Position numbers and translations under genes: made by a program
NCBI RefSeq assembly: GCF_003130705.1
Contig: NZ_CP021354.1
Span: 4,836,001-4,900,000, forward strand
Length of the DNA stretch: 64,000 bases
Reading direction: 5' to 3'
Source of the DNA: Rhodococcus oxybenzonivorans
Lineage (GTDB): Bacteria; Actinomycetota; Actinomycetes; Mycobacteriales; Mycobacteriaceae
The notes under the pieces: model-generated
What the model saw: only the letters and a program-made list of their open reading frames with translations
The model's database searches: none
Told to the model about the DNA's origin: nothing
In this document: positions 54,317-64,000 of the stretch, piece by piece
Layout: every line of letters starts with the position of its first letter
Position numbering within the stretch: position 1 is the first letter of the stretch

Positions 54317-55114
54317 ATGTCTTCCGACCAGGTACAAGGCGCCGCGCAGCGGCTGCTGGAGGCGTACCGGACCGGTACGCCGATCGATCCGTTGACTCCC
54401 GAGTTCACGCAAGCCGAATTGTCGACTGCCTACCGCATCGCCCAAGCTCAGGTTGAGCAGTGGGAAAAGGACGGTGACACCGTCAAGGGGCACAAGGTCG
54501 GGCTCGCGTCCGCTGCGATCCAACGTCAAATGGGGGTGGAACAGCCCGACTTCGGTCACCTGACGGCAAGCATGTTCCACCTCGAGCATCAGCCGATTCC
54601 GGCCGCGACGTACATCCAGCCGCGGATCGAGCCGGAGACCGCGTTCGTCCTGGGCCGCCCGCTCACCGGGCCGGGGGTCACGATCGCCGACGCCGTCCGT
54701 GCCGTGGAGTTCGTGCTTCCGGCGCTCGAGATCGTCGATTCGCGGATTCGGGACTGGAAGATCGGCATCTTCGACACCATCGCTGACAACGCCTCCTCCG
54801 GGGGTGTCGTCCTCGGTAGCCGTCCGGTGCTGCTGCGGGACGTAGATCTGCGCCTGACTGGTTGCACGCTGCACATCAACGGTGAGCTGGTGGCCACCGG
54901 CGCCGGCGGTGCCGTGCTCGGCTCCCCGCTGAATTCGTTGGTGTGGCTGGCCAACACGGTCGGCCGGCTCGGTGTGACCCTCGAGCCCGGCCACGTGGTG
55001 CTGCCGGGGTCGATGACCAAGGCGTTTCCCATCTCGCCGGGCGATTCCGTCGTGGCCAACATGAGCGGACTCGGCACTGTGTCCGCCGTCCTCGGAGAGC
55101 GAGCAGAACAGTGA
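54317..55114 (+). CDS. 2-keto-4-pentenoate hydratase
   Basis: 265 residues from the ATG at 54317. Hydrates 2-hydroxypenta-2,4-dienoate to 4-hydroxy-2-oxovalerate in the meta-cleavage pathway. KGHKVGLASAAIQRQMGVEQ, RIEPETAFVLGRPLTGPGVT and ALEIVDSRIRDWKIGIFDTI are typical of MhpD/BphH, with the Glu metal ligands in EPETAF. GSPLNSLVWLANTVG closes the family. Its stop overlaps the next GTG by 4 bases. Confidence 0.92.
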   Translation: MSSDQVQGAAQRLLEAYRTGTPIDPLTPEFTQAELSTAYRIAQAQVEQWEKDGDTVKGHKVGLASAAIQRQMGVEQPDFGHLTASMFHLEHQPIPAATYIQPRIEPETAFVLGRPLTGPGVTIADAVRAVEFVLPALEIVDSRIRDWKIGIFDTIADNASSGGVVLGSRPVLLRDVDLRLTGCTLHINGELVATGAGGAVLGSPLNSLVWLANTVGRLGVTLEPGHVVLPGSMTKAFPISPGDSVVANMSGLGTVSAVLGERAEQ

Positions 55115-55917
55115 ACCGCGAACAGCAGACGAGCGAGCAGCGCTGGAGTGCCGGCCGCATCGCCGACATCCTCCTCGACGCCGAAGGCACTACCACCTCA
55201 CGTACTTCCCTGTCGGCGGAGTGGTCCGGACTGACCCTGCCCGTCGCGTACGAGGCGCAGGACATCGCCCTGGCCACCCGCAAGGCCCGCGGTGAGGTCG
55301 TCACCGGCATCAAGTTGGGACTGACCTCCCGGGCGAAGCAGCGGCAGATGGGTGTCGACGCCCCCTCGGTGGCCTGGCTGACCGATGTCATGGCGTTGCC
55401 CGCCGGTGACCCGGTCCCCCGGAACCGGCTGATCCACCCACGTGCAGAGCCGGAAATTGCGTTCGTGATGAGCCGTCGGTTGGCCGGCCCTGGAGTCACT
55501 GCGGCCCAGGCATTGGCGGCGGTCGACCATGTTTTCGGTGCCGTCGAGATCATCGACAGTCGCTACGCCGGATTCAAGTTTACCCTCGAAGATGCTGTCG
55601 CAGATAATAATTCGTCCGGTGTGTACGTCACCGGTCCGGTACTGCGGCGTCCCGAGGATCTCGACCTCGCGCTCGAGGCGTGCTTACTCGAGATCGACGG
55701 CCAGATCGTCGACACCGCGACCGGCGCCGCCGTGCAGGGCCATCCGGCCGAAGCGCTCGCGTTTGCCGCAAACACCCTGGCGGAGAGGGGTCACGCCATC
55801 GAAGCCGGATGGGTGGTACTGACCGGGGGGATGACGGACGCCGTCGCGGTCGAATCGGGCGCCCGAGTCGCCGCCCACTTCACCTCGCTCGGTTCCATCA
55901 CTATTTCGGGAGGATAA
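55111..55917 (+). CDS. 2-oxo-3-hexenedioate (4-oxalocrotonate) decarboxylase
   Basis: 268 residues from a GTG at 55111. Paralogue of the hydratase with VTGIKLGLTSRAKQRQMGVD, RAEPEIAFVMSRRLAGPGVT and AVEIIDSRYAGFKFTLEDAV. The FKFTLEDAVADNNSSG region and the alliance with a hydratase subunit indicate the decarboxylase of the oxalocrotonate branch (DmpH/XylI type), which forms a complex with the hydratase. Confidence 0.9.
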   Translation: MNREQQTSEQRWSAGRIADILLDAEGTTTSRTSLSAEWSGLTLPVAYEAQDIALATRKARGEVVTGIKLGLTSRAKQRQMGVDAPSVAWLTDVMALPAGDPVPRNRLIHPRAEPEIAFVMSRRLAGPGVTAAQALAAVDHVFGAVEIIDSRYAGFKFTLEDAVADNNSSGVYVTGPVLRRPEDLDLALEACLLEIDGQIVDTATGAAVQGHPAEALAFAANTLAERGHAIEAGWVVLTGGMTDAVAVESGARVAAHFTSLGSITISGG

Positions 55918-55921
55918 CCGC

Positions 55922-56119
55922 ATGCCGTTCATCGACGTGACCATAGGTCTGGGCCGTTCCCCGGAGCAGATCCGATCACTGATCCACGAATTGACCGAAG
56001 CCGCGCACCGGTCGATCGATGCTCCGAAGGAGAACATCCGGGTCGTGATCCGCGAAGTCCCGGAGACGCATTGGGCCGCCGGCGACGTCACCATCGCCGA
56101 ACGGCGCGCAGCACGCTGA
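55922..56119 (+). CDS. 4-oxalocrotonate tautomerase
   Basis: 65 residues, too short for many gene finders but clear: PFIDVTIGLGRSPEQIRSLI with Pro1 as the catalytic base after Met removal, and KENIRVVIREVPETHWAAGD. It ketonises 2-hydroxymuconate for the decarboxylase just upstream (4 bases away). Confidence 0.93.
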   Translation: MPFIDVTIGLGRSPEQIRSLIHELTEAAHRSIDAPKENIRVVIREVPETHWAAGDVTIAERRAAR

Positions 56120-56245
56120 TCGGCGTGGCCGAACGATGCTGACCGGCTGGTGGGGTGCCGGTCGGCATTGCCGACTCTGCGTTGTCCCCGGTTGCTGCGG
56201 CCCGTAGACCTTAAGGACACCATCGTCTTTCTTCTGGGAGCCTCC

Positions 56246-57508
56246 GTGACCACAATTCATGCTGTCGACGCCGACACCGAACTCGACATCTTCGATCCGC
56301 CGCGCATCGCCGACCGGCTGTACCACGACCTGCTCTCCCCGCCCGAGATTCAGCAGGTGCGCCGCCGGGTACGGCGGGTCGCTGCGGACACCATCGCGCC
56401 GATAGCGAGCCGCATCGCTCGCAGCGACGAACGCATCGACGGCTTCCCCCGCGACGCCTTCGACTCGCTCGCCTCGGCCGGAGTGTTCCGCATCCCGTTC
56501 GCCGGGGACGTCGGCGGTGACGACCTGACCCATCGCGCGACCGCGACCGCCGTCGCGGTCGAGGAACTCGCGTACTACTCCAACAGCGTCGCCGCGATCT
56601 TCGACGTGCACTGCATCCTCGCTGGCAACGCCGTCAATCAGGGCACCGACGCGCAGCGACGACGATGGCTCGCCCCCGTGGTGGCCGGTGAGATCGTCGG
56701 ATCGTTCGCCACCAGCGAGCCCGGCGCGTCGAGCGACCTGTCCCCGACCGCCGTCACCACCGAAGCCACCCCGACACCCACCGGGTGGGTGCTCAACGGC
56801 CGCAAGCGCTGGATCACCAACTCCGCTGTCGCCTCGTTCGTGGTGGTGCTCGCCCGCACCGGCGACCGGCTGAGCACCTTCATCGTGCCCACCGGCACCC
56901 CAGGCGTCACCATCGGCACCCCGGATCGCAAGCTCGGCAACAAGGGACAGATCACCGCCGATGTCATCCTCCGGCAGGTTCACCTCGACTCCGACGCGCT
57001 GCTCGGCGAGGAGGGCGGTGGCCTGAAAATCGCGTTGCAGACACTGACCTACGGACGAATCGGTATCGCCGCGGCCGGGGTCGGAATGGCCCAGGCGGCA
57101 TTCGACCACACCGCCGCTCACCTTGCTCGACGACATGCCTTTGGCGGACCGCTTGCCGGCAAGCAGCATTGGCAGTTTCTGATGGCGGACCGGGCAACGA
57201 CGATCGAATCGGCTCGCGATTTGTACCTCAAGGCGGCGCTGCGGCTCGACTCCGGGATCGCCTTCCCCGAGCCGGAGGCCGCGATGGCCAAATTGCGCGG
57301 CACCGAAATCTCTGTGGACATGGCCCGCGATGCCGTACAGGCCTTCGGTGGACTCGGATTCACCCAATCCCTCGGCGCCGACGACACCGATGGACCGGTA
57401 GAGGCGTTCTACCGTGACAGCAAGATCGGCGAAATCTACGAGGGCGCGAACGAAGTCCAGAAGTGGGTACTCGCGCGGCAAATCTTCGGACGCGAAATCA
57501 CCGGCTGA
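56246..57508 (+). CDS. Acyl-CoA dehydrogenase within the meta-cleavage operon
   Basis: 420 residues from a GTG at 56246 with GGGAG 5 bases upstream. FAD enzyme: EIVGSFATSEPGASSDLSPT, GWVLNGRKRWITNSAVASFV and the C-terminal IYEGANEVQKWVLARQIFGR with the catalytic Glu are typical. No other acyl-CoA gene is in the operon, so the substrate may be a side chain or an unrelated acyl thioester. It lies between the tautomerase and the aldehyde dehydrogenase genes. Followed by a hairpin. Confidence 0.88.
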   Translation: MTTIHAVDADTELDIFDPPRIADRLYHDLLSPPEIQQVRRRVRRVAADTIAPIASRIARSDERIDGFPRDAFDSLASAGVFRIPFAGDVGGDDLTHRATATAVAVEELAYYSNSVAAIFDVHCILAGNAVNQGTDAQRRRWLAPVVAGEIVGSFATSEPGASSDLSPTAVTTEATPTPTGWVLNGRKRWITNSAVASFVVVLARTGDRLSTFIVPTGTPGVTIGTPDRKLGNKGQITADVILRQVHLDSDALLGEEGGGLKIALQTLTYGRIGIAAAGVGMAQAAFDHTAAHLARRHAFGGPLAGKQHWQFLMADRATTIESARDLYLKAALRLDSGIAFPEPEAAMAKLRGTEISVDMARDAVQAFGGLGFTQSLGADDTDGPVEAFYRDSKIGEIYEGANEVQKWVLARQIFGREITG

Positions 57509-57522
57509 AGACGACCGGCGGT

Positions 57523-57552
57523 GCCGGTGCCGACTCTCGTGTCGGCACCGGC
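57523..57552 (+). terminator. Hairpin after acyl-CoA dehydrogenase gene
   Basis: Perfect 12-bp stem GCCGGTGCCGAC / GTCGGCACCGGC with a 6-base loop, 15 bases after the stop. No U-run. Confidence 0.6.
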
Positions 57553-57573
57553 CGAGCCGTAACCGAAGTCACA

Positions 57574-60053
<2,480 letters not shown>

Positions 60054-60182
60054 CATGGCCTATGGCAACCACGGATCGTAGGCTCGTAGGTCACGGACGC
60101 CGGAATATGACACCGCGCATTGCTGCGCCCACGGCAGGTTGCGACATCAACGCCGTCGCGACCTGATCCCACAGGAGAAGAC

Positions 60183-61652
60183 ATGACTGCAGTACCTGAA
60201 ACAAGCGACGTCAAGCACCTCATCGGTGGTGACTGGCGTCCCGCGTCGGACGGTGCGACGTTCGAGACCCGCGACCCGCACGACGACTCGCTTCTGGGCA
60301 ATGTTGCCCGAGGTACCGCCGCCGATGGCGCTGACGCCATCACCGCGGCACGTGAGGCGTTCGACGAAGGCCCCTGGCCGCGGATGTCGCCGAAAGAAAG
60401 AGCGAAGATCCTGCACGCTGTCGCCGACAAGGTCGACGAACATCGTGAGGAACTGTCCCTGCTCGAAACCCGGGACGGCGGCAAGGGAATCAACCAGGCA
60501 CAGCACGCCGAGATCCCACGGGTCGCGCACAATCTGCGGTTCTTCGCAGACTACGTGGCGATGGCAGCCAACGAGGCGTACCCGGACGGCGACCTGCTGT
60601 CCTACACCCTGTATCCACCGGCCGGTGTGGTCTCCGCGATCAGCCCCTGGAATGCACCGTTGATGCTGGCGACGTGGAAGATCGCACCCGCGTTGGCCTT
60701 CGGTAACACCACGGTCCTCAAACCCGCACCCCAGACACCGCTGACCGCCAACCGGTTCGCGCAACTCGCCCTCGAAGCCGGTCTGCCCGAGGGCGTGCTC
60801 AATGTCGTGCACGGCTTCGGCGGCGAGGCCGTCGCGGGCCCGCTCACCTCGGATCCGCGGGTCGATCGGATCACCTTCACCGGTTCGAGCGCCACCGGGG
60901 TGAGGATTCTGCAGGCAGCCGCACCCAACCACACCCCCGTGTCCGCGGAAATGGGCGGTAAGTCCGCGAACATCGTCTTCGCGGACGCCGACCTCGACGT
61001 GGCTGTGCCGATGTCGATTCGGGCGATCTTCGGCGGAAACGGGCAGGTGTGCCTGTCCGGGTCGCGTCTGCTGGTACAGAATTCGATTATGGGCGAGTTC
61101 CTCGACCGGTTCACCGACGAGGCGAAGAAACTCACCGTGGGCGACCCGAAGGACCCGGCGAACTTCGTCGGCCCCCTCATCGAGCAGAAGCACCTCGAAA
61201 AGGTCCACAGCTACGTCGAGCTGGCCGAGTCCGAAGGCGGAAAGATCCTCACCGGCGGTTCGCGTCTCACCGACGACGCTCGCGCCAAGGGATTCTACTA
61301 CCCCCCGACGGTGATCGCAGGCCTGACCAACGACTCGCGCACCGCGCGCGAGGAGATCTTCGGTCCGGTCGAGACTGTGCTCGGCTTCGACACCGAGGAC
61401 GAGGCACTGCGCATCGCCAACGACTCGCCGTACGGTCTGGCGGGAATTCTGTTCACCGACAACCTCAACCGTGCCCACCGCATGGCGGCACGGTGGAAGG
61501 CCGGCACGGTGTGGATCAACACGTTCTTCGAACGTGACCTTCGCTTGCCGTTCGGTGGTGAAGGCAGCAGCGGTCTCGGCCGTGAGGGCGGCCAGTACTC
61601 CCGCGAATTCTTCACCGAGCCACGGGCCGTCACCATCCGCCTGCGAAGCTGA
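60183..61652 (+). CDS. 2-hydroxymuconic semialdehyde dehydrogenase
   Basis: 489 residues from the ATG at 60183 with AGGAG upstream. NAD aldehyde dehydrogenase: Glu256 in SAEMGGKSANIV and the nucleophile Cys290 in GNGQVCLSGSR. Its place with the oxalocrotonate decarboxylase and tautomerase genes identifies it as the oxidative entry enzyme (XylG/DmpC type) of that branch; other ALDH substrates cannot be excluded by sequence alone. Confidence 0.88.
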   Translation: MTAVPETSDVKHLIGGDWRPASDGATFETRDPHDDSLLGNVARGTAADGADAITAAREAFDEGPWPRMSPKERAKILHAVADKVDEHREELSLLETRDGGKGINQAQHAEIPRVAHNLRFFADYVAMAANEAYPDGDLLSYTLYPPAGVVSAISPWNAPLMLATWKIAPALAFGNTTVLKPAPQTPLTANRFAQLALEAGLPEGVLNVVHGFGGEAVAGPLTSDPRVDRITFTGSSATGVRILQAAAPNHTPVSAEMGGKSANIVFADADLDVAVPMSIRAIFGGNGQVCLSGSRLLVQNSIMGEFLDRFTDEAKKLTVGDPKDPANFVGPLIEQKHLEKVHSYVELAESEGGKILTGGSRLTDDARAKGFYYPPTVIAGLTNDSRTAREEIFGPVETVLGFDTEDEALRIANDSPYGLAGILFTDNLNRAHRMAARWKAGTVWINTFFERDLRLPFGGEGSSGLGREGGQYSREFFTEPRAVTIRLRS

Positions 61653-61732
61653 ACACCTGTCGACCACGTGCGGCTCCGGAGCGGAATCCCACCGCCCCGG
61701 CGCCGCACGTCCTACCCGGGGAAAACACTCTC

Positions 61733-62485
61733 GTGACCACACCCGACCTTTGCGTCGTCGTCGGTGCAACTGGTGCGATGGGCACCGAAATCACCCTGCG
61801 CCTGGCCCGCCGCGGGCTGCGCGTCCTCGCGGTCGCCCGCAGCGGCGACGACCTCGAGAAACTTGCCGCAGCCGACCAGCGCATCATCCCCTGCATTGCT
61901 GACATCGCCGACGACAGCGCGATCGAATCGATCTCCGCGCTGGTAGATTCGCCTGTGCGCATGGCGCTGTTCGCCGCCGGCCTGCCGGTGCGAGGATCCG
62001 CCGACACCATCCCACCCGGCGACCTGGCCATGGCGACGAACATCAAGGTGGGCGGTCTCGTTCGTCTGTTGCACGCGGTCCGCGGCCATCTCGTGGGCGG
62101 TTCCCGCTTCGTCACCATCGCCGGCTCCCTGGGTCTCGAACCCGGTCCGCTCGATGCCGCGCCCGGCACGGCGAACGCGGCTGTGTTCAACCTGATGCGC
62201 CAACTCAGTGCCCTGTACGGTCCGAAGGGTGTCACCACCCACACGATCGCGCCCGGGCCGGTGGACACTCCGAGGCTGCGCGCCTTCGTCGAGAACGAAT
62301 CCGCCGAAACCGGACAGGATCCGGAGGACATCTGGAAGCGTTACCACGCCAAGACCACCCTCGGACGGTTGCCCACACTCGACGAGATCGGCTGGGTCGT
62401 CGAAACGCTGCTCGCTCCCGAGGCCGCGGTCCTGCACGGCTCGGTGATCAACGTCGACGCCGGAACCCGCCACGGAATCGCCTGA
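61733..62485 (+). CDS. SDR-fold protein lacking the catalytic Tyr-Lys pair
   Basis: 250 residues from a GTG at 61733. The cofactor loop VGATGAMGTEITLRLARRGL is intact and Ser132 is in TIAGSLG. At +13 and +17, where Tyr and Lys are expected, it has Gly145 and Ala149 (DAAPGTANAAVFNLM). The C-terminus NVDAGTRHG is normal SDR. So it probably binds NAD(P) but cannot use the classical chemistry. It lies 80 bases after the semialdehyde dehydrogenase and 29 before a tautomerase gene. Confidence 0.85.
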   Translation: MTTPDLCVVVGATGAMGTEITLRLARRGLRVLAVARSGDDLEKLAAADQRIIPCIADIADDSAIESISALVDSPVRMALFAAGLPVRGSADTIPPGDLAMATNIKVGGLVRLLHAVRGHLVGGSRFVTIAGSLGLEPGPLDAAPGTANAAVFNLMRQLSALYGPKGVTTHTIAPGPVDTPRLRAFVENESAETGQDPEDIWKRYHAKTTLGRLPTLDEIGWVVETLLAPEAAVLHGSVINVDAGTRHGIA

Positions 62486-62514
62486 CCACCACCCACCGAA
62501 AGGACCCGCAACCC

Positions 62515-62934
62515 ATGCCTGTCGCGCACTTCCACCTCGTCGACGGCGCCTACACCGCCGAGCAGCACCGAGAGCTACTCACCGCGGCAAGTCGCTGCTA
62601 CTCCGAGGTCCTCGGCTCGCCGATCGAACGGGTCCGCGTCTTCATCATCCGATATCATCCCGACGATGTCGCCGTCGCAGCAAACACCGTTACAGACGGT
62701 GCTCCTGCAGCTCCGTACTTCACGGCGATCGTGCTCGCCGACCGACCCGCCCGTCAGCGACAGGAACTTGCCGCGCGGTTCACCGACCTAATCGTCGAGG
62801 TCCTCGGTGCGCAGCGATCACTCGTCCGAGGACAGATCGTCGAAATCGCCCCGGAAAACTGGACGATTGCCGGGACCGCGGCAGCCACGACCCGGGCCGA
62901 TGAAATTGCCGACCGGGCGCAGTCGCTACCCTGA
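62515..62934 (+). CDS. Tautomerase-superfamily protein, cis-CaaD/MSAD-like
   Basis: 139 residues. PVAHFHLVDGAYTAEQHREL begins with Pro1, and two beta-alpha-beta halves follow in one chain (second starts near PYFTAIVLADRPARQ). This fused layout is that of cis-3-chloroacrylic acid dehalogenase and relatives. It may serve a ring-fission isomer other than the oxalocrotonate handled by the 65-residue enzyme upstream. ATG at 62515 after GAAAGGACC. Confidence 0.8.
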   Translation: MPVAHFHLVDGAYTAEQHRELLTAASRCYSEVLGSPIERVRVFIIRYHPDDVAVAANTVTDGAPAAPYFTAIVLADRPARQRQELAARFTDLIVEVLGAQRSLVRGQIVEIAPENWTIAGTAAATTRADEIADRAQSLP

Positions 62935-63024
62935 TCCCCACTTGCGTATGGGCGGCGACGACATTCGTTGCGGCCGCCCATCGTTCGCCCCGCCCGGTTC
63001 CGGCAGGTCGTCGTGCGCGCGCCC

Positions 63025-63480
63025 CCGGGAACTACTCATCTCGCGTCTACGCGGTCGCGTCGAGGGTTGCCGCGGTCTCGTTCGCGTCGTCCACCGTCGA
63101 CATGTTGGCCCCGGCCCCCACCGAGGGGATGCTTGCGACCAATCCCGCGCAACTCCATCGCACCGAAGGTCTCGCGCGGGTTCAGCGCGTGATCGAACAG
63201 ATCTCCACCACGCCGACATCACGCTGTCGGACATCGCAACGGGTGCGGAATGTCACTGCGGACGGTACACAAGCTATTCAGTGCGGCGGGCACCGCGACG
63301 CGTGCATGGCTGTACCAACCCCGCCTCGAGCGCGCACGAAAGTATCTGCTCACCAGAGATCTTTACGTAGCGGACATCAGCGACCGCGTCGGCTTCCGCA
63401 ACGTGTCCCATTTCGGCGGTTGTTCCGCAATACCTTCGGCCGAGCCCGGGCCTGTACCGGACAAAGCACGCGCGCAGAGG
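63025..63480 (+). pseudogene. Broken AraC/XylS-type activator gene
   Basis: Frames join as TEGMLATNPAQLHRTEGLAR then VQRVIEQ, ADITLSDIATGA, MSLRTVHKLFSAAGTATRAW then LYQPRLERARKYLLTRDLYV and ADISDRVGFRNVSHFG, then LFRNTFG: two AraC helix-turn-helix motifs with at least three frameshifts and no intact effector domain. It probably once regulated an aromatic pathway here. Confidence 0.78.
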
Positions 63481-63605
63481 CTCGTGATGTTCTGTGCCGG
63501 AGGCATGTTCAAGGAAGAACGGTGTCCTCGTTGCTGAAGAGCATCGTGATACCACCGGTGGCGAAGTTCCTGAGATCCCCGGCGGCGAATCGGGCGACCC
63601 CCGGG

Positions 63606-63633
63606 CACCTGCCGGACCAGCGGCAGGTGTTTT
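63606..63633 (+). terminator. Intrinsic terminator after the AraC remnant
   Basis: 9-bp stem CACCTGCCG / CGGCAGGTG with a 6-base loop, followed directly by TTTT. This is the only hairpin in the window with a U-run. Confidence 0.7.
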
Positions 63634-63689
63634 GCGGCGTAGAACAATTCTTGTTCTCGGCGTCCTAGGTCGAATTGGGGACTGCGGGA

Positions 63690-64000
63690 TCACACGGCCT
63701 CGGCTGCCGGCCGCGGGGCGTTCACCGTGAACTCCTCCTTGAAGATCAACCGCGGCGACATGCGGCGGCGTTTCAAGGCCTTGACGGCGGCGACGACCAT
63801 CGCGGGCGGTCCGCAAAGGTATGCGCTGTGGCCACGGCAACTGGCGAAGTCACCCAGCACGGCGTCGGTGAACCATTCCCGTTGCCCCGTCCCAGTTCTC
63901 CTCACTGAGCACCGGGTGATAGTGGAATCGGGAATCGGTCGCCTCCATCGCGCGGAAGCACTCGACGTCGTAGAGGTCGGCTTCCCGGCGACCACCGTGG
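63690..64000 (-). pseudogene. C-terminal part of an oxygenase reductase, frameshifted
   Basis: Entering from the right edge, one frame reads GGRREADLYDVECFRAMEAT and DSRFHYHPVLSEENWDG. A shift near 63883-63891, in a GGGG run, is needed to continue FTDAVLGDFASCRGHSAYLC then GPPAMVVAAVKALKRRRMSP to RLIFKEEFTVNAPRP and a stop at 63690. YLCGPPAM is the NAD-binding end of FNR-type oxygenase reductases. Either a real mutation or a one-base sequence error. Confidence 0.75.

Noticed and set aside
55976..57481. 501-codon reverse frame
   Set aside because: Shadow of the acyl-CoA dehydrogenase gene.
60147..61769. 540-codon reverse frame
   Set aside because: Shadow of the semialdehyde dehydrogenase gene, which has full catalytic motifs.

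Overview
The window is high-GC actinobacterial DNA, most likely from a Rhodococcus of the opacus/jostii type (an inference from gene content, not a database match). Indicators are a mycofactocin-type dehydrogenase, F420-linked enzymes, ergothioneine genes, an ureE-less urease operon, many GTG/TTG starts, TGATG stop/start overlaps, and an rplY-pth-acyl ligase-ispE neighbourhood that I recall from the mycobacterial chromosome.

Layout. 1-10.97 kb is accessory: a family III CoA-transferase running off the left edge, an MFS pump with a divergent TetR regulator and a clear operator, several broken genes (an unknown short gene, a beaten-down metallo-beta-lactamase-fold gene fused against a TetR gene, a TetR remnant), a mycofactocin-type SDR, an F420/NADP reductase-like protein, an autoregulated P450-TetR pair and an exported cyclase. 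10.98-17.8 kb holds a PQQ-type sugar dehydrogenase and the ergothioneine genes egtA-egtB-egtC-egtD, with an egtE-like gene divergent from them. 17.9-33.1 kb is mostly housekeeping: an F420 PPOX protein, a flavin dehydrogenase, a GAF regulator, ribosomal protein L25, peptidyl-tRNA hydrolase, a Pks16-like acyl ligase, release factor 3, a TLP1-like thiolase, an ABC-F protein and ispE. 33.2-37.5 kb is the urease operon ureABCFGD.

37.9-52.5 kb is a rearranged catabolic island. It opens with a broken IS5-family transposase and a small kinase gene. It then carries a five-gene operon (cupin, homogentisate dioxygenase-like enzyme, alpha/beta hydrolase, fused 3-oxoacid CoA-transferase, alcohol dehydrogenase) divergent from a LysR gene. 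Next to it is a P450-ferredoxin-ferredoxin reductase-LLM oxidoreductase operon. Sequence remnants show these are two copies of one ancestral cluster that have lost complementary parts: the first copy lost P450/Fd/FdR/LLM and retains only an in-frame 36-residue P450-LLM stub, and the second lost LysR and retains only a broken cupin and transporter tail. Together the two halves could still supply one pathway under one LysR regulator. A graveyard of gene fragments and a degenerate FprA-like flavoprotein follow.

52.6-62.9 kb encodes the lower half of a catechol meta-cleavage pathway (oxalocrotonate branch): hydratase, decarboxylase, tautomerase, acetaldehyde dehydrogenase, aldolase and semialdehyde dehydrogenase. 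An acyl-CoA dehydrogenase, a catalytically atypical SDR and a second tautomerase are interleaved. Two IclR genes sit at its head and share a near-identical 19-bp palindrome. No ring-cleaving extradiol dioxygenase is in the window. The right edge has a broken AraC-type gene and the C-terminal part of a frameshifted oxygenase reductase, suggesting that an oxygenase lies beyond 64 kb. I saw no rRNA, tRNA, CRISPR array or phage genes.
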